The notes beneath the pieces were generated by a model, which was not told where the DNA came from, searched no databases, and worked only from the letters and a program-made list of their open reading frames with translations. 64,000 nucleotides of DNA. Origin: Bordetella parapertussis. GTDB taxonomy: Bacteria > Pseudomonadota > Gammaproteobacteria > Burkholderiales > Burkholderiaceae_B. The translations under genes and the position numbers were made by a program. Location: the NCBI GenBank assembly GCA_945903445.1, contig CAMDNZ010000012.1:1-64000 (forward strand), written 5' to 3'. Positions 45,598 to 54,181 of the stretch are shown one piece after another; position 1 is the stretch's first letter; each line of letters begins with the position of its first letter.

Positions 45598-47004
45598 ATG
45601 CCGATCTTTCGTCCCTATTACTTCGCTGGCGCTATCGTGCCCGTCTTGTTGACGGGCTGCTTACACACGCCCGTTCCGCCCTTGCCCAATGCGCTGCCGG
45701 ACTCGTTTGCCCAAGCCACCAGGCAGATCGGACAAGCGCCTGTGGATCTGCATGGCTGGTGGCGCCAGTTCGACGATCCGATGCTGATTCGTCTGGTCGA
45801 CGCCGCACTGGCGGCCAACCCCGGCATCGATGCTGCTCGCCAACGTCTGTACGCAGCACGCATGCAGGCAGGCACGGTCGACAGTCGATACAAACCCCAA
45901 GTGAATCTGGTCGCGCGCGGCGTCGAAGAGTTGTCCACGACCGATTCATTCTATCAAGTGCGCGCCAATGGGATCTGGGACCTGGGCCTGTTCGGCGTGC
46001 GCGAAAGTGCGCAACGTCAGGCGGCGGGCGACGTTCAGTACGCAGAGGCAGAGTGGCAAGCCACTCGTGTGGCCATCGTCGCAGAGACCGTGAGGCTGTA
46101 TCTAGATCTGCGCCATGCTCAACGCCATGCGGCGCTATTGGCAGAACAGGCCGCACTCGATGCGCGCCTGCTAGCCTTGACCCATGCCCGCCACGCCGCG
46201 ATGCCGGATACGCCCGACCCGTATCTAAGCATACAGGTTCAACAGGCCCATACTCGAGCCGAACAGACCGAGCCCACGATGGCGGTGGCGCGAGCCGCGC
46301 ACGGATTGGCGGCCTTGCTGAATCTGACCGAGCTCGCACCCGATGTGACGGCCGCCGCCGCTTGGCCCGTGTTGCGCGCCGGCTCGCTGGCCCAAGTGCC
46401 CAGCGATTTGCTGCGCAGTCGGCCCGATGTGCGCAGCGCAGAAGCGAATGTCCAGCAAGCCGTTGGCATGCTCGGCCTCGATAAGGCCGAGTTATATCCC
46501 CGCATCGCGATCGGTACGTCGTGGCTGTACTCCTACAACATCACCCGATCGCGCAATGCGTCGAGCAGCGACATCCCCATACCGACTCCGTTTCTCAGTC
46601 TGCCGATTTTCGACTGGGGCGCGCGCAAGGACGCAGTCGCTGCCCAGTCGCACCGGGTCCAAGCGGCCGTGGCAGCGTACCGGCAAGCCGTGGTCGCAGG
46701 TGTGGCCGAAGTCGAGATCGCCTTGGCGATATACGCCAACGAACGGGTTCGTGTCGACGCGCTGACGATCGCCCAGCAGGCCGCCACCGAACATACTCGC
46801 CGATTAGAGGCGAGATCCCGCGCCGGGCTGGCCAGCACATGGGATGCGTTAACGGCGCGACGCGACGCATTGCGCACCGAGCGGGCGCTGGCGACGGCGC
46901 AAGCCAACCACGCCCTGGCCTTCGCTACGCTCTACCGTGCGTTGGGCGGCGCCCCGTTGCCCGATCTCCCATCAGAGCACCCCCATACAGGAGACGGCAC
47001 ATGA
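45598..47004 (+). CDS. Outer-membrane efflux lipoprotein (OprM/TolC-type, NodT family)
   Basis: 468 residues from ATG 45598. Lipobox LLTGC with Cys21. Two OEP repeats; WWRQFDDPMLIRLVDAAL and SRPDVRSAEANVQQAVGML-like segment (short forms RSRPDVRSAE) are hallmarks of the NodT/OprM family. It would form the outer-membrane duct of a tripartite exporter with the permease, ATPase and fusion protein downstream. TGA overlaps the next ATG. Confidence 0.92.
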   Translation: MPIFRPYYFAGAIVPVLLTGCLHTPVPPLPNALPDSFAQATRQIGQAPVDLHGWWRQFDDPMLIRLVDAALAANPGIDAARQRLYAARMQAGTVDSRYKPQVNLVARGVEELSTTDSFYQVRANGIWDLGLFGVRESAQRQAAGDVQYAEAEWQATRVAIVAETVRLYLDLRHAQRHAALLAEQAALDARLLALTHARHAAMPDTPDPYLSIQVQQAHTRAEQTEPTMAVARAAHGLAALLNLTELAPDVTAAAAWPVLRAGSLAQVPSDLLRSRPDVRSAEANVQQAVGMLGLDKAELYPRIAIGTSWLYSYNITRSRNASSSDIPIPTPFLSLPIFDWGARKDAVAAQSHRVQAAVAAYRQAVVAGVAEVEIALAIYANERVRVDALTIAQQAATEHTRRLEARSRAGLASTWDALTARRDALRTERALATAQANHALAFATLYRALGGAPLPDLPSEHPHTGDGT

Positions 47005-48131
47005 TCGGGGTCGCCTATAAAACCTTGGTGCATGACTGGCAACGTTTCGTGCCCGCCGTCATGGCCGTCGGCTTCGCTGGCGTTCTCCTGGCGGTTCAGG
47101 CCGCCCTCGTATTGGGCATTTTCGGTAGTGCGGCGGTTTACGTAAACACTTCTTCGGCCGATCTCTGGGTGGGACATCCGGGCACGCAAAGCGTGAACTT
47201 CGGCAGCGCCATCGGACCGGACGTCGCCACTCGCCTGCGGCTCGATCCGGATGTCAGGCGCGTCGAGCCCTACGTGTGGGTCGACGGCGAGTGGCGCGGT
47301 TCGACCTATGGCGGAACACTGTCGGTGTACGTCTCGGGCATCGAAACCGGATCGGACGGCCTGCTGTTCGACCGACTTCTCACTCCCGCACAACGCCGTC
47401 AGTTGGACGAACCGGGTGCGGTCATCGTCGATCATGCAGAGCTCGGACAGCTCGACGCAGGCCCCGATGGCATAGCCTCGATCAACGGCCAACGGGTACG
47501 CATCGTCGGCTCGGTGCGCGGCCTGCGCGGCCTGGGCGGCGTCAACATCATCGCTTCTCAGTACACCGCCCGCTGGCTCTCTCACGACAGCGACGAACAA
47601 GACAGCACCTATTTTCTCGTGCAGTTGCGTAAAGGGGCCGACGCTCATACCGTACGCGACAGGGTCTCGGTCGCGGGCTCTTTTGGTGCCTACACCGTGT
47701 GGACGGCCGAGGAGTTCGCCCGGACCTCGCAGCGTTACTGGCTGCTGGACACCGGTGCAGGCGTCGCGGTGATGTTTATGGCGGTCGTCGTCCTGGTCGT
47801 CGGCGCGGTCACCACCAGCCAATCGTTGATGGGCATGGTCGCTGGCTCTGCCCGCGAGTACGCCGTCTTGAACGCGCTCGGCGTCAGTCGTTTCTCCCTT
47901 GGCCGTATCGTACTGGCGCAGTCGTGTTGGGTCGGCGGGCTGGGGTTGGTCGTCGCCGCTTTGGGCAGCACCGGCTTGCTTTACTTGGCCGCCGCATACG
48001 ACGTACCAGTGGCCATGACGCTATCGATGGCGTTGATGTGCATGACGCTGGTCGCCAGCGTCGCGGTGTTGTCCGGGGTGGTCGCGCTGCGCGGGTTGTT
48101 GCGCGCCGATCCTGCATTGCTGTTGAGGTAA
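47001..48131 (+). CDS. DevC/MacB-like ABC exporter permease
   Basis: 376 residues with an ATGA overlap with the upstream gene and a CAGGAG site. FtsX-type layout: TM1 (about 16-40), a periplasmic domain of about 220 residues, then three C-terminal TMs (near 255, 305 and 345). The short TM1-to-periplasm pattern is closest to DevC of cyanobacterial glycolipid exporters and to MacB/LolC relatives. MacB itself carries its ATPase; here that is the separate next gene. Confidence 0.85.
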   Translation: MIGVAYKTLVHDWQRFVPAVMAVGFAGVLLAVQAALVLGIFGSAAVYVNTSSADLWVGHPGTQSVNFGSAIGPDVATRLRLDPDVRRVEPYVWVDGEWRGSTYGGTLSVYVSGIETGSDGLLFDRLLTPAQRRQLDEPGAVIVDHAELGQLDAGPDGIASINGQRVRIVGSVRGLRGLGGVNIIASQYTARWLSHDSDEQDSTYFLVQLRKGADAHTVRDRVSVAGSFGAYTVWTAEEFARTSQRYWLLDTGAGVAVMFMAVVVLVVGAVTTSQSLMGMVAGSAREYAVLNALGVSRFSLGRIVLAQSCWVGGLGLVVAALGSTGLLYLAAAYDVPVAMTLSMALMCMTLVASVAVLSGVVALRGLLRADPALLLR

Positions 48132-48135
48132 AAAA

Positions 48136-48873
48136 ATGGTTTCCCCCTTTCCTCGGACGATCGACGCTGCGCCCAGTCTGCGGGCCCAGTGCATCGGCAA
48201 ATCCTTCGTCTCCGGTCAGATCCGGGTACGCGTGCTGAACGCGCTGCACTTGACCATCTATCCCGGCGAGTTAAGTCTGATCACCGGACCGTCGGGCTGT
48301 GGCAAGAGCACCCTGCTCTCGCTCATGAGCGGTCTGCAAATGCCCGATACCGGCGAAATCAGCGCCTTGGGCGAACCCTTGGCGTGCATGACACGCAGCC
48401 AACTAGAGCGCTTCAGACTCCAACACACCGGCTTTATCTTTCAAGGCTTCAACCTGTTCGCCGCACTGACCGCCCGCGAGCAAGTCTTGCTGCCCTTGAG
48501 CTATCTGGGTTTGTCCCGAAAGGAGGCGCACCGGCGCGCCGACGAGGCACTCGATGAGGTCGGCATGTTGCTTCGTGCCGATGCGCGACCAGCCGTGCTG
48601 TCAGGCGGCGAACGGCAACGCGTGGCGATTGCCCGCGCACTGGCCAAGCATCCCCGTCTGTTGTTCGCCGACGAACCCACCAGTGCTTTGGACGCGGCCA
48701 ACGGCCAAAACATCGTCACCATCCTGCGCCGCGTCGCGCATACCCGTGGCACCACCGTGCTGTGCGTCAGCCACGACCCCCGACTGGTCAAGCGGGCCGA
48801 TCGCGTGTTGGACATGGAGGATGGCGACATCCACAACGATTGGCGGCCCGCTCCCACCCGCCTCGAGGACTAA
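48136..48873 (+). CDS. ABC exporter ATP-binding protein (LolD/DevA-like)
   Basis: 245 residues. Walker A GPSGCGKST (51-59), signature LSGGERQRV, Walker B LLFADEPTSALD and the switch His in CVSHD. This ATPase subclass serves FtsX-type mechanotransmission exporters (MacB, LolCDE, DevBCA), fitting its neighbours. Four bases after the permease stop. Confidence 0.93.
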   Translation: MVSPFPRTIDAAPSLRAQCIGKSFVSGQIRVRVLNALHLTIYPGELSLITGPSGCGKSTLLSLMSGLQMPDTGEISALGEPLACMTRSQLERFRLQHTGFIFQGFNLFAALTAREQVLLPLSYLGLSRKEAHRRADEALDEVGMLLRADARPAVLSGGERQRVAIARALAKHPRLLFADEPTSALDAANGQNIVTILRRVAHTRGTTVLCVSHDPRLVKRADRVLDMEDGDIHNDWRPAPTRLED

Positions 48874-48875
48874 GC

Positions 48876-49808
48876 ATGCCACTTCGTACGTCCCATTTAT
48901 TGTCTCCCTTATCGCGCTCTGCCGCAGCGCTCGTGCTAGCCAGTACGGTCGTGCTCGCTGGATGCTTGGACGCACGCCCCGCTTCGGTGTCGGACGAGCG
49001 TTCCACATCCCCAGAAAAGGCCGGCGCGATCATCGCTCGAGGCAAAGTGGAGTTGCCTGGCGGGCCCCTGCCGATCAATGCGGCCGTACCTGGCCCGCTG
49101 ACATCGGTAGCGGTTGGCGAGGGTGCGCAAGTAAGCGCAGGCGATGTGCTGGCCGTCGTCGACTCCACCGTGGCGACGCTGGCGTTGAAGCAGGCGGAGT
49201 GGCACGTACAGCGTTTAACCGCAGTCCACGAAGCGGCCACCCATGCTTTGGCCGAATCGCAACGCCGGGCACGACGATTCGCGCGCGCGGCCACCGAGGG
49301 TGCTGGCGACGCACAGGCTGCCGATGCTGCCCAGGCGCTGCACCGCCAACGCGAGATCGCGCAAACCATTGCTGCACGCGATCTGGATATCGCCCGCGCC
49401 GAGCGTGACATACAACGTCATCGCCTCGCCCAGCACACGCTGCGTGCGCCGCAAAGTGGGACGATCGTCCGCCTGGACGCGACAGTCGGGCGCCAGGCTG
49501 AACCGGCGGGCCGTCCGTTGATGGTGATGCTGCCCGATCTCCCCATACAAATCCGCGCCGAGGTCAACGAAAGTCTCGCCTCGCGCGTACACGCCGGCAT
49601 GCGGGCCACGGTCGTGGCCGAAGGCGCACCCGCAGATACCGGCGTCGACGCCCGCGTCCAACATGTCGGCCGGATGTTCGCTGCCAGCCGTCTGGACGAC
49701 GACCATCCGGTGCGACGCAACCTACGCGTCATCGAAATCCTTCTGACCCTCGACCCCAAAACCCCCCTGCGTGTCGGGCAAAACGTGAGCGTGACTTTCT
49801 ATGAATGA
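48876..49808 (+). CDS. Periplasmic adaptor (membrane-fusion) lipoprotein, DevB/HlyD-like
   Basis: 310 residues from ATG 48876, two bases after the ATPase stop. Signal with lipobox VLAGC (Cys30). Biotinyl-lipoyl-like halves (VPGPLTSVAVGEGAQVSAGDVL and LRAPQSGTIVRLDATVG, in short segments) flank an Ala/Arg-rich coiled-coil hairpin. It links the permease to the outer-membrane duct. Its stop overlaps the HAD phosphatase start by eight bases. Confidence 0.88.
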   Translation: MPLRTSHLLSPLSRSAAALVLASTVVLAGCLDARPASVSDERSTSPEKAGAIIARGKVELPGGPLPINAAVPGPLTSVAVGEGAQVSAGDVLAVVDSTVATLALKQAEWHVQRLTAVHEAATHALAESQRRARRFARAATEGAGDAQAADAAQALHRQREIAQTIAARDLDIARAERDIQRHRLAQHTLRAPQSGTIVRLDATVGRQAEPAGRPLMVMLPDLPIQIRAEVNESLASRVHAGMRATVVAEGAPADTGVDARVQHVGRMFAASRLDDDHPVRRNLRVIEILLTLDPKTPLRVGQNVSVTFYE

Positions 49809-50508
49809 AACGATACTGACCCGGGTGTCTCGGCCCGCTATGGCGCCCTGGCTCATCCAGTGCGATTTCGACGGCACGATCAGCCTGCCCGACGTGACCG
49901 ACAGTTTGCTGAACCGCTTTGGCCTGCCTGGCTGGCAAGAAGCCGAGGCCGCCTGGATGCGTGGCGAGATCGGCTCGCGGGTGTGCATGCAGCGCCAGGT
50001 GGCCTTGCTGGATGTCGATGAGGCGACGCTGATCGATCATTTGGACACCATCGATATCGACCCGACGTTCCCGGCATTCGTGGCACGCGCCGAGGCACTC
50101 GGGCTAGCCGTTCAAGTCATCAGCGATGGCATCGATTTCGCCATTCACCGCATTCTCTGGCGTCATGGTCTGGATCGTCTGCCGGTTGCGGCGAACCGTT
50201 TGGTCTCTACCGGGCCACGCCGTTGGGCGCTGCAATCGCCTCACGCAGACTCGGCTTGCGCCCGCGATAGCGGTACGTGCAAATGTGCCAGTCTTAGTCG
50301 TCAGCATGCAGTGGGCCGGTCCGTGGCGTTCATCGGCGACAGCACCTCCGACTTCTGCGTATCGCGACACGCCGATCGAGTGTTCGCCAAGAGCCGACTG
50401 ATCGAGCACTGCATCGATAACGACATTCGTCATACGGCGTTCGAACACTTTGGCCAACTGCTGGTGCATCTGGATGCGCTGGCCGCAGATCAACGGGAAG
50501 CGGCATGA
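49801..50508 (+). CDS. HAD-IB / MtnX-like phosphatase
   Basis: 235 residues. Motif I is DFDGT (Asp22, Asp24), motif II is in QVISDG, the late Asp pair in FIGDSTSDF completes the HAD site, and GTCKCASL is a Cys-pair segment typical of MtnX-like relatives of phosphoserine phosphatase. It should remove a phosphate from a small metabolite. Translationally overlapped on both sides (exporter before, hydrolase after), so it probably finishes a phosphorylated precursor of the exported compound. Confidence 0.85.
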   Translation: MNETILTRVSRPAMAPWLIQCDFDGTISLPDVTDSLLNRFGLPGWQEAEAAWMRGEIGSRVCMQRQVALLDVDEATLIDHLDTIDIDPTFPAFVARAEALGLAVQVISDGIDFAIHRILWRHGLDRLPVAANRLVSTGPRRWALQSPHADSACARDSGTCKCASLSRQHAVGRSVAFIGDSTSDFCVSRHADRVFAKSRLIEHCIDNDIRHTAFEHFGQLLVHLDALAADQREAA

Positions 50509-51449
50509 CGCCACCGACACTGAACACATCGAACGAGTTCTTTCTTCACGGCGGGCGCACCGGCGTCCTGCTGATTCACGGACTGACCGGTACGCCCGCC
50601 GAAATGCGGCTGCTGGCCAAAGGGCTGCATCGCGCCGGACACACGGTGTATGGCGTGCAACTGGCCGGTCACTGCGGCACCCATGAGGATTTGATCCGCA
50701 CCCGCTGGCAAGATTGGTACGCCAGCGTGCGAGCGGGTGCCGATAAACTGCTCGCCCATGTCGACAGCATGTACGTCGTCGGGCTGTCGATGGGCGCGCT
50801 GCTGGCACTGAAACTGGCCGCGGATCGGCCCGAGGATGTCGCGGGCGTGGGCGCATTGTCGCCTACGTTCCACTACGACGGCTGGAGCATTCCCGTCTAT
50901 ACCCGTTTGGCCTTTCTATTGCCCTTGTTTCGTGCACTGGGCATAGGCCGACAACGCAGTTTTTACGAGCAACCGCCGTATGGCATCAAGGACGTGCTGA
51001 TTCGCAACAAGATCTCGGCACAAATGCATGCGGGCAACAGCGCCGCAGCGGGCCTGCCGGGCAACCCATGGTATTCGGTCATCGAGCTACGAGCCCTGTC
51101 GCGTCACGTGCGCAAGCTGCTGCCGACCATCCATGCCCCGTGCCTGGTGGTACACGCCATCGACGACGATATCGCCAGTCTGAGAAACAACGCGCAGCTG
51201 ATCTGCGACAAGGTCCAGGGCCACGTCGATTCGTTGTGGTTGAACAATAGCTATCATCTGATCACTATCGACCGAGAGCGCCGCAAAGTGATCGCGGCGG
51301 TCAAGGGCTTTATTCAACACGCACAAGCCCGACACCTTGTGCTGGCGCAGGCAAAGCCAACGCCAACACCTGCACCGGATAGCCTCGCACGCCACAAGAC
51401 CGACGGATTGCCAACGGTGCATCGGTCGATCGACAGGGCGATGGCATGA
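50505..51449 (+). CDS. Alpha/beta hydrolase (Est30/carboxylesterase-like)
   Basis: 314 residues. Oxyanion HGLTGTP, nucleophile GLSMG (Ser95), acid in HAIDDD and base in NSYHLIT make a complete triad, as in Est30-type carboxylesterases and monoacylglycerol lipases. A Pro/Thr-rich tail of about 40 residues follows. ATGA overlaps on both ends. Could be an esterase, deacylase or thioesterase of the pathway. Confidence 0.85.
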   Translation: MTPPTLNTSNEFFLHGGRTGVLLIHGLTGTPAEMRLLAKGLHRAGHTVYGVQLAGHCGTHEDLIRTRWQDWYASVRAGADKLLAHVDSMYVVGLSMGALLALKLAADRPEDVAGVGALSPTFHYDGWSIPVYTRLAFLLPLFRALGIGRQRSFYEQPPYGIKDVLIRNKISAQMHAGNSAAAGLPGNPWYSVIELRALSRHVRKLLPTIHAPCLVVHAIDDDIASLRNNAQLICDKVQGHVDSLWLNNSYHLITIDRERRKVIAAVKGFIQHAQARHLVLAQAKPTPTPAPDSLARHKTDGLPTVHRSIDRAMA

Positions 51450-51817
51450 GCGTCGCTGGAACGGGGCTGATCATCGGTTTGTGGAGCGCCAATGTCCTGG
51501 TCGACACCTTAGGACAGGTCGCGCTGAAAGCCGCGGCGACGCGCCACGGCGGACGCGCGGGCCTGCATTACTGGCGCACCATGATGCGTGGTCCCTGGCT
51601 GTGGCTGGGCCTGGGATGCTATGTAATCGAATTCGTGTTGTGGCTAGCCTTCATCTCGGTCGTTCCATTGTCCAAAGGCGTCCTGATGGGGTCGATCAAT
51701 ATCGTCGCCATCATGCTGGTCGGCCGCTATATGTTCAAAGAGCGCCTGACGCCCTTGCGCGTGACCGGCATGTTGCTCGTGGCACTGGGTGTGGCCATCG
51801 TGGGAGTGAACGCATGA
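51446..51817 (+). CDS. Small four-helix EamA/SMR-type transporter, subunit 1
   Basis: 123 residues with four membrane helices. The first helix ends near DTLGQVALKAA (SMR/EamA style) and the last in LLVALGVAIVGVNA. Same size as ArnE/ArnF and MdtI/MdtJ subunits, which act in pairs. Overlaps its neighbour genes by four bases each. Confidence 0.8.
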   Translation: MSVAGTGLIIGLWSANVLVDTLGQVALKAAATRHGGRAGLHYWRTMMRGPWLWLGLGCYVIEFVLWLAFISVVPLSKGVLMGSINIVAIMLVGRYMFKERLTPLRVTGMLLVALGVAIVGVNA

Positions 51818-52206
51818 AGCGTTTTTATATCGTGGGCTTCGTGCTGCTGGTCAGCCTGGACACCCTCGCGCAACTCAGCTTCAAACTGTCTGCGGCACAA
51901 GCGATGCCGCTATCGGGCGACGCCGCGTGGCTGGGGCGTATCTTCGGTCAGATCTGGGTGTATGTAGCGCTCGCCTGCTACGTCGGCGGCTTTTTGACCT
52001 GGATGAGTCTGCTCAAACGCGCCCCGATCGGCCCGGCCTTCGCTGCCTCCCATTTAGAAATCGTTCCGATCATGCTGATTTCGTGGCATGTGTTCGCCGA
52101 ACCCATCGGCTGGTGGAAAGCCGCTGGCGCCCTGTCGGTTATCGCAGGCATCGTCTGCCTGGCACTGGCCGAGTCACGCGGCGCGCCTGCGGGGCCGCAG
52201 CGATGA
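51814..52206 (+). CDS. Small four-helix EamA/SMR-type transporter, subunit 2
   Basis: 130 residues from ATG 51814, four helices; MKRFYIVGFVLLVSLDTLAQLSFK pattern begins helix 1 and LEIVPIMLISWHVFAEPIGWWK is the EamA half signature. Very likely the heterodimer partner of the preceding gene. Such pairs flip lipid-linked sugars (ArnEF) or export polyamines (MdtJI); which applies is open. Its end overlaps the convergent arginase-like gene by 33 bases. Confidence 0.82.
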   Translation: MKRFYIVGFVLLVSLDTLAQLSFKLSAAQAMPLSGDAAWLGRIFGQIWVYVALACYVGGFLTWMSLLKRAPIGPAFAASHLEIVPIMLISWHVFAEPIGWWKAAGALSVIAGIVCLALAESRGAPAGPQR

Positions 52207-53082
52207 CGCGGCGAGCTGGCGCAACAGCGCCAGATTCAAGCGATGTTGAGCGCCCCGCCAGGCGTCCAGACGCTGGCTGGATAGCCGAGTGTCCTGACCG
52301 TCCATCGCACTGACCCATCGCTTCCATCCCGTCGCATAGGTATAGGACGACGCCTCGCCGGTAATATCGCTGGCCACGATTCGACCGGCGCAAGCCTCGA
52401 TGATCGCTCGGGCTTGCGCAGGCCGCATGATGCCCTGGTCCCAATTCGTTCGCACCACATCCGGCGCGAAGACGTCCTTATCGATCGACATATACACCGG
52501 CAATTCGCACTGACGCAAATCGGCTAGTAGCTCGGTCAGTAGCGTGGGCATGTCGGCAAAGCTGCGCATGGCGCGAGCCACGCCAAACCAGCGCGCCCAA
52601 CGGGTATCGACACCCACGCTCCAGTAGCGTATGCGACCGTGGCGCAAGCCTGCCAGGCGATTCTCCCAGGCATGGCGCCAACCGATATCGTCCGACGTGA
52701 TGCCCACCACATCGATATGCGCCACATGGGCCAAAGTCGCGGCGTGAGTGACCCACGATCCGCAGTGGATATGGCCCAGAAAGCGCATGTTATCCGGGTG
52801 ATTGTCCAAAACGATCACGCGTAACGGAAGCGTCGGCTGAACCCGTTTCACCAGAAGCGCGCTCAAATGATGGTAGTCGCCGCTACCCATCAACACCGTG
52901 TCGTACGGCGGGGTAAGCACGATGTCGAGATCGTTCGCCAAGGACTCCATGTCTTTTTTGCTGCACCCCAGCCTGAGTTGCTTTTGGCGATGCTGAAGAT
53001 CGAGACGACGCTCGCCGTCTATCGATCCCACGGATCCGTCGGTGTCCAGCACCACAGGAACGAAAGCGCGTTCACCGGTCAC
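52174..53082 (-). CDS. Divergent arginase/agmatinase-family protein
   Basis: 302 residues from GTG 53082 (AAAGGA six bases upstream); TTG 53100 is possible. The ureohydrolase metal motifs are recognisable but altered: GSGDYHH (66-72) for GGDHS, DNHPD (93-97) for DAHxD, and SIDKD (199-203) for SxDxD. All six metal ligands (His, Asp, His, Asp, Asp, Asp) are kept, so a binuclear manganese-type site is likely. The substrate-loop residues differ from arginase and agmatinase, so the guanidino or amide substrate is unknown. Codirectional with the FemAB-like and aminotransferase genes. Confidence 0.78.
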   Translation of the reverse strand: MTGERAFVPVVLDTDGSVGSIDGERRLDLQHRQKQLRLGCSKKDMESLANDLDIVLTPPYDTVLMGSGDYHHLSALLVKRVQPTLPLRVIVLDNHPDNMRFLGHIHCGSWVTHAATLAHVAHIDVVGITSDDIGWRHAWENRLAGLRHGRIRYWSVGVDTRWARWFGVARAMRSFADMPTLLTELLADLRQCELPVYMSIDKDVFAPDVVRTNWDQGIMRPAQARAIIEACAGRIVASDITGEASSYTYATGWKRWVSAMDGQDTRLSSQRLDAWRGAQHRLNLALLRQLAASSLRPRRRAA

Positions 53083-54178
53083 GGCGATTCCTTTGGGCAA
53101 CGGCCTGTACGGCGCTGTCGCCGTCGAACCAATGCGCGCACCACCGGCCGAGCAGCCTCAGTACAGGGTGACGAATGAAAACGGCGTGGCGTGTATAGGT
53201 AAACGAAGCGCCCAATGCCGCCTTGACCTGAGGATCGGTCCAGCCCGCCACCATCGAGTGCATGCCATGCTTCAAGGCGTACTCCAGGTTGACGAACCAA
53301 CTGACGAAATACAGGTTGTGATGGCGAGCTGCCGGATAGCGCAGGCCGATGTATTTATCGATCAGCATGCCGTCACGCTCGAAACATAGGTTGAAGCCAA
53401 GCAGCTCGCCGTTTTCCCGATACTCGAAACACACGCCGCCGTTTTCCGGGTCTCGTAATATCGCCGCCAGAAAGGGGCGCGTCAGACGATCGAACTGAAT
53501 TTCGCTCTGCGCGTATGTCTCGGCGTACAGCGCGTAGTACTGATCGATCAGCGCGTCGCGATCGTAGCGGGCATCGCCTGAACGCCAATGCGAGGCCTCC
53601 AACGCGTCGCGCGTTCTCAGCTTGCGACGCAGGTCCTTGCGTCGTCCGCTGGACAATCGCGCCAGATAGTCGTCGATACTCGCGAAATCTATCGGAACAT
53701 ACGCCAGCGACTGTCCAGCCAGAACGATGAACCCTGCATCCCGACAGGCGGCGACCAGCAGATTCGCGTCGGCATTGTCCCGCGCACCCAATAGCGGCGA
53801 CGACTGAGGCAAGTCTTTCACTACACACAGCGGGAAACGCCGGCCCAGGTCGTAGCGCCAGCGGGCCGCACGCATGGCTGGCGACAGATCGGCCGAAAGC
53901 GGTGCATATTCGGTCACGGTGGTGCCGACGAAAACGGTTGGCACTCGCCAACGACTTAACCAACGCCCCAACAAGGGCACGCTCATCAATCGTCGGCGGA
54001 CCTCGGGCGCAAGCGTTGTCAGGATGTCGAACGGCGCGATAAAAGCCGGTGTGCCGTCTTCGTCGGTCCGAGCCACGAAACCCTGAGGCGGATGTGTCAA
54101 GAACGCGTCGATCAAGCGCCCAGGCTCGATTTGGTAAAGAAACGCCCGTTCATCGACCGGGCATTCGTGACCTGGCAT
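53072..54178 (-). CDS. FemAB/GNAT-like acyl- or aminoacyl-transferase
   Basis: 368 residues. The C-terminal half is a GNAT-fold domain of the FemAB-like/peptidogalycan type (GVCFEYRENGELLGFNLCFERDG region; LKHGMHSMVAGWTDPQVKAALGA region, in short pieces). The N-terminal half is a degenerate second GNAT lobe. Such proteins join an acyl or aminoacyl group to an amine. It starts three bases after the aminotransferase stop and overlaps the arginase-like gene by 11 bases. Donor and acceptor are unknown. Confidence 0.75.
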   Translation of the reverse strand: MPGHECPVDERAFLYQIEPGRLIDAFLTHPPQGFVARTDEDGTPAFIAPFDILTTLAPEVRRRLMSVPLLGRWLSRWRVPTVFVGTTVTEYAPLSADLSPAMRAARWRYDLGRRFPLCVVKDLPQSSPLLGARDNADANLLVAACRDAGFIVLAGQSLAYVPIDFASIDDYLARLSSGRRKDLRRKLRTRDALEASHWRSGDARYDRDALIDQYYALYAETYAQSEIQFDRLTRPFLAAILRDPENGGVCFEYRENGELLGFNLCFERDGMLIDKYIGLRYPAARHHNLYFVSWFVNLEYALKHGMHSMVAGWTDPQVKAALGASFTYTRHAVFIRHPVLRLLGRWCAHWFDGDSAVQAVAQRNRRDR

Positions 54179-54181
54179 CGC

